Shown: positions 9,909 to 17,472 of the stretch, in pieces
How positions within the stretch are numbered: the first letter of the stretch is position 1
Layout: the number at the start of each line of letters is the position of its first letter
DNA from: an uncultured bacterium
GTDB taxonomy: Bacteria > Cyanobacteriota > Vampirovibrionia > Gastranaerophilales > Gastranaerophilaceae
Length of the DNA stretch: 64,000 nucleotides
Direction: 5' to 3'
Assembly: GCA_946622415.1 (NCBI GenBank)
Contig: CAMOPX010000002.1
Coordinates: 1-64,000 of the forward strand
The notes under the pieces: generated by a model
The model's input: the letters and a program-made list of their open reading frames with translations, nothing else
What the model was told of the DNA's origin: nothing
Database searches by the model: none
Made by a program: the position numbers and the translations under genes

Positions 9909-10127
9909 CTATTTACTCCAATTTTTAATAGAAAATTGCCAGCTGTTTTCTTTATTTAAATTAAATAATTCAAATCTTTCCTGAAGTTCTTTTTCATCTA
10001 TTTTTATTTCCGGAATGCATAAATTTTCAAACAAATCAGTGCTTTTTTCTGATTTGTCAAAAAGCATTTTAATTTTTTCTATGATAATTTGCAGAATATC
10101 TGCCTGTATATTAAGTTTGTTATTCAT
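9909..10127 (-). CDS. Small hypothetical protein, 72 aa
   Basis: Not recognised. A short charged, leucine-rich, mostly helical protein without signal peptide or membrane segment (ILQIIIEKIKMLFDKSEKST). It is convergent with manC with only 4 nt between stops and is divergent from glmU across a 223-nt AT-rich region. A weak AAAGAGA site precedes the ATG. Coding status rests on its tight fit in the gap and the absence of a competing ORF on the other strand. Confidence 0.55.
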   Translation of the reverse strand: MNNKLNIQADILQIIIEKIKMLFDKSEKSTDLFENLCIPEIKIDEKELQERFELFNLNKENSWQFSIKNWSK

Positions 10128-10251
10128 GGATTTTTTCTCTTTACATTTTATTAAAGTATGACTTTTTATTTTTATTGATTAAAATGTGTAGAATTGTTAA
10201 TAAAAATTAATATTTTATGCACAAAATTTTTTTTAGAAGTTTTATAAAAAG

Positions 10252-10280
10252 ACAATTATTTCTTCTATGTAAATAATTGT
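10252..10280. repeat. 10-bp inverted repeat upstream of glmU
   Basis: ACAATTATTT (10252-10261) and its exact complement AAATAATTGT (10271-10280) flank a 9-nt loop, 70 nt upstream of the glmU ATG. It could be an operator or a leader hairpin, and the sequence alone does not decide. The rest of the 223-nt gap is AT-rich. Confidence 0.4.
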
Positions 10281-10350
10281 TTCTAAAAATCGTATAACGT
10301 ATTCTATAAACTTACATTTTGTGAGAAAATTTCAATTAAAGGTAATTAAA

Positions 10351-11652
10351 ATGGAAAACGATAATAATATAAAGGCTATTATTTTGGCTGCCGGTAAGGG
10401 TACAAGAATGAAGTCGGCCAGTCCTAAGGTTCTCCACAAAATATTTGAAAAACCTTTATTGGGATGGGTATTAGATTCTGTTAATAATATGAAGGTTGAT
10501 GTTGATTCTATCGTCGTTGTTGGTCATGGGGCGGATGAAGTCAACATTTTTTTAGATAAAGAGTACGAAAAATCTGTTTCGGTTTTGCAAAAAGAGCAGC
10601 TTGGAACGGGTCATGCTGTTGCGCAAGCAATACCTTTAATAAAAGATTATTCAGGTAATGTATTAATTTTGTGCGGTGATACTCCGTTGATTACAACAAA
10701 AACTCTTGATGAATTTCTTGATTTTCATAACGATAATTCATCAGATATTACCCTTATGACAACTATATTTGATAACCCGACAGGATACGGAAGAATTGTC
10801 AGAGATTCAAATAACAATTTGTCTGAAATTGTTGAACAAAAAGATGCTACAGAAGTTCAAAAACAAATAAAAGAAGTTAATACAGGGATTTATCTTTTAA
10901 ATTGGCAAAAAGTTATGCCCGCTTTTTCTGAATTAAAAAACAACAACGCACAAGGTGAATACTATTTAACAGATATTATTAAATGGTCAGTTAATAAAAA
11001 TTTAAAAGTTTCAGGCTATATTGCAAAAGATAATAAAGAAATTTTCGGTATAAATTCAAGACAAAATTTATCTTGTGCAACAAAAATAATGAATGACAGA
11101 AAACTTGATGAATTAATGACGCAAGGTGTTACCATAGTTGATTGTGCATCTACATTTATCAGCCCTGATACAGTTATAATGCAGGATACAATAATTTATC
11201 CCAACACTTATATTGAAGGTAAAAATTTAATTAAATCAAATTGCAAAATAGGTCCTATGACGCATATAAGAGGCAATTGCGAAGTTGGTGATTTTTGTAA
11301 AATAGGAAATTTTGTTGAATTAAAAAATGCAAAAATTAAAAACAATACAAATGTATGTCATTTATCCTATGTCGGAGATGCAGAACTGGGTTCTAATGTA
11401 AATATCGGTGCAGGCACTATTTTTGCAAATTACAATTCGATAACCAAAGAAAAGAAAAAATCTACTCTTAAAGACGGCGTTTCCATTGGTTCAAATTCGG
11501 TTATAGTTGCACCTGTTGAATTAGGAGAAAACGCTTTTACCGCAGCTTTAAGTTGTATTACAAAAGATGTTGAAAAGGATTCTCTTGCTATTACAAGATG
11601 TCCTCAAAAAGAAATTAAAAACTGGGTCAAAACAAAAAAGGAGAAAAATTAA
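10351..11652 (+). CDS. glmU: Bifunctional GlmU: GlcNAc-1-P uridyltransferase / GlcN-1-P acetyltransferase
   Basis: 433 aa, slightly shorter than the usual 450-460. The N-terminal pyrophosphorylase shows LAAGKGTRMKSASPKVLH and EKQ-type residues (EQLGTGHA). The C-terminal left-handed beta-helix holds HLSYVGDAELG, GAGTIFANYN and the SNSVIVAPVELGE hexapeptides. It makes UDP-GlcNAc for peptidoglycan and surface glycans. The ORF track begins at a GTG (10321); AAAGG placed 7 nt before the ATG at 10351 supports the latter. The stop is directly abutted by the ATG of prs, so the two are translationally close. Confidence 0.96.
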   Translation: MENDNNIKAIILAAGKGTRMKSASPKVLHKIFEKPLLGWVLDSVNNMKVDVDSIVVVGHGADEVNIFLDKEYEKSVSVLQKEQLGTGHAVAQAIPLIKDYSGNVLILCGDTPLITTKTLDEFLDFHNDNSSDITLMTTIFDNPTGYGRIVRDSNNNLSEIVEQKDATEVQKQIKEVNTGIYLLNWQKVMPAFSELKNNNAQGEYYLTDIIKWSVNKNLKVSGYIAKDNKEIFGINSRQNLSCATKIMNDRKLDELMTQGVTIVDCASTFISPDTVIMQDTIIYPNTYIEGKNLIKSNCKIGPMTHIRGNCEVGDFCKIGNFVELKNAKIKNNTNVCHLSYVGDAELGSNVNIGAGTIFANYNSITKEKKKSTLKDGVSIGSNSVIVAPVELGENAFTAALSCITKDVEKDSLAITRCPQKEIKNWVKTKKEKN

Positions 11653-12669
11653 ATGAGTTTAGAGCTTGAAACTGAATACAAAAATATTCAGAAAATTTTG
11701 CCGACACATGACATTAAACTTTTTTCAGGTCGTTCAAATAGCCCGTTAGCGCAAGAAATTGCCGAATATTTGGGTGCAAGATTGGAAGCAATAACCATCA
11801 AGAATTTTTCGGACGGTGAAATATACGTTCAAATTCAAGATTCTGTTCGTGGTGATGATGTGTTTATCGTTCAACCTATTTGTGACCCTGTAAACGAAAA
11901 TTTAGTTGAGCTTTTAATTCTTCTTGATGCATTTAAAAGAGCTTCCGCAAAATCAATTACAGCCGTAATTCCTTATTACGGATATGCAAGGCAAGATAGA
12001 AAAGCTTCAGGCAGAGAAGCAATCACGGCAAAACTCGTTGCTGACTTATTGACCCAAGCAGGTGCGACAAGAGTATTGGCTATGGATTTGCACACAGGAC
12101 AAATTCAAGGCTTCTTTAATATTTTAGTTGACCACATTTATGCAACTCCGGTTATTGTTAATTACGTTAAAAATATCGATACTCAAGGTGCTGAACTCGT
12201 TTGCGTTTCTCCTGATATGGGCGGTGTTAAAAGAACAAGAGCACTGGCAAAACAAGTAGGGGCACAAATTGCGATTATTGATAAGCGCAGAGATAAGCAC
12301 AACAGTTCTATCGCATGCAATATTATCGGTGATGTTAAAGACAAAGTTTGTGTTATGTTTGATGACATCATAGATACGGCAGGTACAATCTGCGAAGCTG
12401 CAAGACTTCTCAAAGAACAAGGTGCTAAAGATGTTTATGTTGCCGCTGTTCACCCTGTATTTTCCGGTCCTGCATTAGAAAGATTGGAAAACGCACCTAT
12501 AAAAGAAGTTATTGTTACAAATACGATACCTCTAAAAGATATTCCGATACCCGAAAAGATTAAACAGGTTAGCGTTGCACCTTTATTAGGTGAAGCAATT
12601 TCAAGAATCCATGATGACAAATCGGTTTCTTCTTTGTTTGGATTTGAGATTGAATATAAAAAGGATTAA
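11653..12669 (+). CDS. prs: Ribose-phosphate pyrophosphokinase
   Basis: 338 aa. Makes PRPP from ribose-5-phosphate and ATP for nucleotide, His and Trp synthesis. Family landmarks: IKLFSGRSNSPLAQEIA at the start, NFSDGEIYVQI, ATP-site YGYARQDRK, the metal-binding DLHTGQIQGFF, and the PRPP loop DDIIDTAGTI. The N-terminal 15 residues extend before the usual start. The ATG immediately follows the glmU stop, giving the common glmU-prs pair. UDG follows after 5 nt. Confidence 0.97.
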   Translation: MSLELETEYKNIQKILPTHDIKLFSGRSNSPLAQEIAEYLGARLEAITIKNFSDGEIYVQIQDSVRGDDVFIVQPICDPVNENLVELLILLDAFKRASAKSITAVIPYYGYARQDRKASGREAITAKLVADLLTQAGATRVLAMDLHTGQIQGFFNILVDHIYATPVIVNYVKNIDTQGAELVCVSPDMGGVKRTRALAKQVGAQIAIIDKRRDKHNSSIACNIIGDVKDKVCVMFDDIIDTAGTICEAARLLKEQGAKDVYVAAVHPVFSGPALERLENAPIKEVIVTNTIPLKDIPIPEKIKQVSVAPLLGEAISRIHDDKSVSSLFGFEIEYKKD

Positions 12670-12674
12670 CCATA

Positions 12675-13247
12675 ATGAATACTTTATGTAGTCTTGATAA
12701 ACTAAAAGAACAGGTTAAAAATTGTAATAAATGTCTTTTATGTGAAGGCAGGACTAAAACGGTGTTTTCTGATGGGTGCGAAAAAGCGCCCATATTTTTT
12801 ATAGGCGAAGCACCGGGGAAAAACGAAGATGAAACTGGATTGCCTTTTGTCGGAAGGGCCGGAAAATTACTTAGAAGTTTCTTGGATGAGTGCGGATATA
12901 AAAAAGAAGATTTTTATATAGCAAATACAGTTAAATGCAGACCGCCCGAGAACAGAAAACCAAAGCCTGAAGAAAAGGAAGCTTGCAGATATTATCTTGA
13001 TGAACAAATTAAATTTGTTAATCCGAAAATAATTGTACTTGTGGGTTCAACTGCATTGGCAAGTTTTTGTGATGACAAGAAACTCACAATTTCAAAAGCG
13101 AGGGGTAAGTTATTTAAAAAAGACGGCTATAATTTCTTCCCTGTGTTTCATCCGTCTTATTTATTAAGATACCATTCAATGGAAGAAAACTCGCCAAGAT
13201 ACTTATTTAAAAAAGATTTACTGGAAATTTTGGGAATGATAAAATGA
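12675..13247 (+). CDS. Uracil-DNA glycosylase, family 4 (iron-sulfur type)
   Basis: 190 aa. Removes uracil from DNA at the start of base-excision repair. Motif GEAPGKNEDETGLPFVGRAG is the family-4 water-activating/uracil pocket motif, and FHPSYLLRY is the second active-site motif. Four cysteines suitable for a [4Fe-4S] cluster are present: CNKC near residues 17-20, one in VKCRPPENR and one in EACRYY. AAGGAT precedes ATG. The stop overlaps the DHH gene by 4 nt, so the glmU-prs-UDG-DHH genes form one operon linking nucleotide supply with repair. Confidence 0.93.
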   Translation: MNTLCSLDKLKEQVKNCNKCLLCEGRTKTVFSDGCEKAPIFFIGEAPGKNEDETGLPFVGRAGKLLRSFLDECGYKKEDFYIANTVKCRPPENRKPKPEEKEACRYYLDEQIKFVNPKIIVLVGSTALASFCDDKKLTISKARGKLFKKDGYNFFPVFHPSYLLRYHSMEENSPRYLFKKDLLEILGMIK

Positions 13248-14464
13248 AGATAAACGCAGATACAACATCATTTAGAGCTAATAAAATGACTTATCCGCAA
13301 GCTAAGCTGTTAAATTCTGCCCTTCTCGATTCAAAACATGTTGATATAATTTGCCACGATTCAACTGATGACGATTCCGCCAATTCTGCTTTATTGATGT
13401 GGGAATATTTAAATCAAAAAGGAATTGAATCTAGGATTATTTTGTCGGGTGATGTTAATAAAATTCATATAAGAAATAAAAACGCCGATATAGAAGAAGC
13501 AGAATCACTGGATAAAAATCAACCCGCGGATACCGTTCTTTGTGTTGATTTCAGTTCAATTGGAAGAATGCAAAAAAATACAATCGGGTTACTGAAGAAT
13601 GCATCAAAAGTACTCTGTATAGATCACCACGGTCAACAGGATTTATTTGGTGATGACTGTATTGAGATAACAAAAAATCTCGATAATACAGAACTCCCTG
13701 ATGATACATCCTTGCGCTACATTGATACTTCTGCAAAATCCGCAACCAGTGTTATATACAGATTTTTTGAAGCTTTAAATCAAGATATATCCCGTAAGCA
13801 GGCGTTTGATATTATGTCAGGTTTTATAAGTGACGGAGTAAAAAAAGGTATAATAGAATGTGATGGTAAAAGCGGTCAAATTCTTTTGTCAGAAAAATTT
13901 ATTAACGATGATAATGCATCAGAAATTTTTGCAAAATTGGTACAAAAATTATCACCTGACGATATGCAGCAAATCGCAAAAAATGTCGATATAATGTCTA
14001 ATTTAACACCTGATGAGATAGAATTTTATAATTCGTTAAATGATAAAGTTAAATTTACAGATGATAAAAAAGTTGCATATATTGAAATTCCGCAAGATGA
14101 CAAAACTTGGGAAAGCTTAGGCGGAGATAACCCTGAAACAAGTACAATTCTAAATAGGTTCAGAAAAAATATCCTCCGTAATATGGGAAATTCCGGACTT
14201 AAATATTCAGTTGTATTTTATCCTTCTAAAGATATGTACAGATTGAGTATTCATTCAAATACAAATAACTTAAATGATTTTTATAATAATGCAATTATTA
14301 GATTAAGGTACAGATACAATAATTTTTCCATTGGCGGTCACAGGTCACGCGGAGGCGGAAAAATTGTACCTTACGATAAAGATGAATGCCAACAATTTTC
14401 CCGAGATATTATAGATTGTATTTTAGATACCGATAAAGAATCCCATAGTTCATTTAGTGCATAA
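13244..14464 (+). CDS. DHH-family phosphoesterase (NrnA/oligoribonuclease-like)
   Basis: 406 aa. The metal-binding DHH domain shows CHDSTDDDSANSALL (in place of HxxPDxDxxGS), LCVDFSSIG and the name-giving CIDHHGQ. A DHHA1-like C-terminal motif reads SIGGHRSRGGGK. NrnA enzymes degrade nanoRNA and pAp; related DHH proteins cleave cyclic dinucleotides, so the substrate is open. The first 30 residues (MKINADTTSFRANKM) precede the fold and contain an SFRAN motif resembling ISFKAN in the protein at 24917-25585. Start overlaps the UDG stop by 4 nt (translational coupling). Confidence 0.85.
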   Translation: MKINADTTSFRANKMTYPQAKLLNSALLDSKHVDIICHDSTDDDSANSALLMWEYLNQKGIESRIILSGDVNKIHIRNKNADIEEAESLDKNQPADTVLCVDFSSIGRMQKNTIGLLKNASKVLCIDHHGQQDLFGDDCIEITKNLDNTELPDDTSLRYIDTSAKSATSVIYRFFEALNQDISRKQAFDIMSGFISDGVKKGIIECDGKSGQILLSEKFINDDNASEIFAKLVQKLSPDDMQQIAKNVDIMSNLTPDEIEFYNSLNDKVKFTDDKKVAYIEIPQDDKTWESLGGDNPETSTILNRFRKNILRNMGNSGLKYSVVFYPSKDMYRLSIHSNTNNLNDFYNNAIIRLRYRYNNFSIGGHRSRGGGKIVPYDKDECQQFSRDIIDCILDTDKESHSSFSA

Positions 14465-14644
14465 TAATTTATATTAAATTATGTTTCAAATATCTTTCAA
14501 ATACTACAAAAACTATTTTTTTTAGATAAAATTAATAAGGCAAATTAATTACTACTTTAGAATTATTTTGCTTTTAAAATTATTTATTTATGTTAATATC
14601 TTATTACATGAATAAAAGTAGTTAGTATTAAAAGGATTAAATTT

Positions 14645-16339
14645 ATGGCTTTACCAAACGTAGCTTATTTTTCAATGGAAATCGCAATTGACCAGTCATT
14701 AGCAACATATTCAGGCGGTTTGGGTTTTCTTGCCGGTTCTCACATGCAATCAGCAGGTTATCTTCAAATGCCAATGGTCGGCGTAACAATGTTATGGTCT
14801 TTTGGTTATTACGACCAAAGAATTGATGAAAACGGAAATGTAGAAGTTGCTTATATAAGAAAACACTATGACTTTTTAACCGATATTAATGTTTGCACTA
14901 CGGTAAAAGTTTTCGGTGAAGATGTTACAGTTAAAGCATACAGAGTAGAAGGTGAATTATTCGGTACTTGTCCTATTTATCTTTTAACAACCGATATTGA
15001 AGGTAACTCAGAATGGGCCAGAAAAATTACACATAAACTCTACGACGGCGATGAAAAAATCCGTGTTGCTCAAGAAACAGTTCTTGGTATAGGCGGTATC
15101 AGAATATTGCAAACAGTAGGATATAATTTTGATGTTGTTCATATGAACGAAGGTCACGCTCTTCCTGCTGCATTTGAATTATTAAGACAATACAACGGAA
15201 ACTTAAAAGCAGTTAGACAAAAAACAGTATTTACAACCCATACACCCGTACCTGCAGGTAACGAAGTACACTGGGTTGATACATTATTAGAAGCAGGCTT
15301 CTTTAGCGGATGTTCAAGAGAAACTGCGGTACAATTGGGTGGTGAAAACTTCTCGTTAACTGTTGCAGCTTTAAGAATGTCAAGAATTGCAAACGCCGTT
15401 TCTCAATTACACGGTCTTGTTGCAAACAAGATGTGGGAATGGGTAAAAGACAGATGTCCTATTAAAGCAATTACTAACGCTGTTAATCTTCATTATTGGC
15501 AAGATCCAAGAATTGCTAATGCAAAAACTCCGGAAGAATTGCTTGAAGCAAAACATGATATGAAAAAGGATTTATTCCAATACATCTCCGATACGCAAGG
15601 TAAACGTTTCGATCCAAATGTTCTTACAATCACTTGGGCAAGAAGATTTGCTGATTATAAACGTGCTTGGTTGATTTTAATGGATGAAGACAGAATCGGA
15701 AAATTATTAAATGAAAATAAAGTTCAATTAATTTTCGCAGGTAAGTTCCACCCTGATGATGCAATGGGTAAAGAAACATTTAATAATATTTTAAGAAAAT
15801 CATACAATATGAAAAATATTGTTGTTCTTCCGGGATATGAACTTGCATTATCTGCAAAATTGAAAAAAGGTTCTGATATTTGGTTAAATACTCCGACCAG
15901 ACCTCTTGAAGCGTCAGGTACTTCAGGCATGTCGGCAAATATGAACGGTGCAGTTCACTTCTCAATCTACGACGGTTGGGCAGTTGAAGGTACATTCCCC
16001 GGAATCAATGGCTATACTGTTGAATACCCCGGATTGGATGATGATATTCCATGGCAAGAAAGACACTGGAAAGATCATAGATTCATCATGAATACTTTGG
16101 AAAATGAAATTATCCCGACATACTATGATAACAAAATGGAATGGGCAAGATTAATGCGCCAAGCTATGAGAACTGCTGAAGGTTACTTTAATTCAGATAG
16201 AATGGTTATTGAATATTATAACAGATTGTATAAACCAATTGCTCATGGCGGTGCGCAAGGTGACGAAATTGAACCGGGAGACAAATCCTCTTTTGAAGCA
16301 CCTAACCAAGACGCTTGGACTTATTCAAATATAAAATAG
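14645..16339 (+). CDS. Alpha-glucan phosphorylase homologue (GT35) lacking the PLP lysine
   Basis: 564 aa, in the size range of the short glucan phosphorylases. Family features: VAYFSMEIA and TYSGGLGFLAGS at the N-terminus, VVHMNEGHA, TTHTPVPAGNE, and the C-terminal phosphate-site segment ARRFADYKRA. The signature that carries pyridoxal phosphate reads EASGTSGMSANMNGA, with Ser430 where active phosphorylases have lysine (GTSGMKA/GTxNMKF). The change is a TCG codon in an intact frame, so a single sequencing error cannot explain it. Either the enzyme works without a PLP Schiff base or it has another role. AAAAGGA precedes ATG. GlgA lies at 45505-46974. Confidence 0.85.
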   Translation: MALPNVAYFSMEIAIDQSLATYSGGLGFLAGSHMQSAGYLQMPMVGVTMLWSFGYYDQRIDENGNVEVAYIRKHYDFLTDINVCTTVKVFGEDVTVKAYRVEGELFGTCPIYLLTTDIEGNSEWARKITHKLYDGDEKIRVAQETVLGIGGIRILQTVGYNFDVVHMNEGHALPAAFELLRQYNGNLKAVRQKTVFTTHTPVPAGNEVHWVDTLLEAGFFSGCSRETAVQLGGENFSLTVAALRMSRIANAVSQLHGLVANKMWEWVKDRCPIKAITNAVNLHYWQDPRIANAKTPEELLEAKHDMKKDLFQYISDTQGKRFDPNVLTITWARRFADYKRAWLILMDEDRIGKLLNENKVQLIFAGKFHPDDAMGKETFNNILRKSYNMKNIVVLPGYELALSAKLKKGSDIWLNTPTRPLEASGTSGMSANMNGAVHFSIYDGWAVEGTFPGINGYTVEYPGLDDDIPWQERHWKDHRFIMNTLENEIIPTYYDNKMEWARLMRQAMRTAEGYFNSDRMVIEYYNRLYKPIAHGGAQGDEIEPGDKSSFEAPNQDAWTYSNIK

Positions 16340-16352
16340 GATTAAAACATAT

Positions 16353-16392
16353 AAAAATGTTCCTCTTGATATATTTTGAGAGGAACATTTTT
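16353..16392 (+). terminator. Rho-independent terminator after the phosphorylase gene
   Basis: Perfect 14-bp inverted repeat AAAAATGTTCCTCT / AGAGGAACATTTTT with a 12-nt loop, T-tract on both strands. It lies between convergent genes (phosphorylase and WG-repeat protein) and could serve both. Confidence 0.85.
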
Positions 16393-16502
16393 ATGTATAA
16401 TTGCTAAGACAGTTGCCGAAAAAAATAATTAAATCCTAAAAACCATTAAAATAAGAAAAAAATACCTTTACAAAACTTAATATAGTATATATTAAACAAA
16501 AA

Positions 16503-17384
16503 CTATTCTTTAATTCTTTGTTTTAAACTGCTTTTAACATCCGACAAGGGACCGTTATTTGGGGCTTTTAGGTTATTTATGTAATTTTTTGCATAAACAT
16601 AAGGAAATTTTATCAGCCATTCTGATTTTACAATTATGTTTACCGTATCTACTCCATGGCTCAAAATTAATTCGTCTATTGTTTCTTCGTAGGCGGGAGA
16701 AATTGAAGATATAATTTTAATTATATAATCGCTAGCGCTCACGACCCCGTAACCTGCTGATGCTACAGGACTTTCTACTAATTTTTCAAATGTAAAATCT
16801 TTAATATCTTCACCGTTTACTAAATCAAATTTCTCGGGAAATTCAAGTTCTCCCTTGTTTTTTTGTGTAATTTCATACCACTCGCCGTCAAGTGAAATTT
16901 TCAAGACATTTGCTTTCGGCATATAAATATCATCTGCGACGGGCGGCAGTATAATTTTGCCGTCAAATGAGGTTATTCCGTATTTAAAATTCTTTTTAAC
17001 AAGGAACATTTTTCCGTATAATAGTGCGATATCCGAATAATTGTCATCTAAAATTAAATTTGCATTTTCATCATACAGAACAAACTTGTTTTTTAAACCG
17101 AATTTTGCGTATTTACCTATGAATCTTTGAGCTGAGGTGTATTTTGGTTCAACAAGAATTTTACCTTCGGGAGAAATTATGCCATATTTGCCTTTATACA
17201 TACAAATATATGATTTTTCTCTGAGACTTATTAATTTTGAATATTTTGCTTCCGTAATAACTTCTTTTCCTTTAATAAGTCCAAATTTATTCTTTTCTGC
17301 ATAAACCGTTGTTATATCTTCACATAATCCGATATCTGAAATAAAAACGACAAATAAAAACAGTGTTATAATTATTTGTTTCAT
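16503..17384 (-). CDS. Secreted WG-repeat-like protein
   Basis: 293 aa with an N-terminal signal peptide (IIITLFLFVVFISDIGLCED). Residues 25-170 contain several copies of a repeat like KYGIISPEGKILVEPKY (also KYGITSFDGKIILPP), the pattern of WG/KWG beta-repeat proteins with Tyr replacing Trp. Such proteins are extracytoplasmic, of mostly unknown role. The C-terminal 110 residues have a different, helical look. No Shine-Dalgarno; TGATAGAAT (extended -10) ends 6 nt before the ATG, so a leaderless mRNA is expected. Divergent from the AsmA-like gene. Confidence 0.75.
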   Translation of the reverse strand: MKQIIITLFLFVVFISDIGLCEDITTVYAEKNKFGLIKGKEVITEAKYSKLISLREKSYICMYKGKYGIISPEGKILVEPKYTSAQRFIGKYAKFGLKNKFVLYDENANLILDDNYSDIALLYGKMFLVKKNFKYGITSFDGKIILPPVADDIYMPKANVLKISLDGEWYEITQKNKGELEFPEKFDLVNGEDIKDFTFEKLVESPVASAGYGVVSASDYIIKIISSISPAYEETIDELILSHGVDTVNIIVKSEWLIKFPYVYAKNYINNLKAPNNGPLSDVKSSLKQRIKE

Positions 17385-17390
17385 AATGAT

Positions 17391-17399
17391 ATTCTATCA
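17391..17399 (-). promoter_or_regulatory. Leaderless extended -10 for the WG-repeat gene
   Basis: Reads TGATAGAAT on the minus strand; the hexamer ends 6 nt before the ATG at 17384 and there is no ribosome-binding site. Confidence 0.6.
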
Positions 17400-17454
17400 C
17401 ATTAAAATTCAAATATATTATTGAATTTCTATAAAGCAATTTTTGTTGCTGTTA

Positions 17455-17463
17455 TGCTATAAT
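17455..17463 (+). promoter_or_regulatory. Extended -10 for the AsmA-like gene
   Basis: TGCTATAAT, a perfect extended -10. The ATG at 17473 is 9 nt beyond, so the 5' leader would be only about 2-3 nt. No Shine-Dalgarno is present. Confidence 0.6.
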
Positions 17464-17472
17464 TCAATTGTT

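Noticed and set aside
10128-10350. Riboswitch or glmS-type ribozyme upstream of glmU
   Set aside because: Only one simple dyad is present and none of the conserved ribozyme elements was seen.
12124-12453. Antisense ORFs inside prs (109 and 76 aa)
   Set aside because: Shadow of a well-conserved gene in another frame, without ribosome sites or recognisable features.
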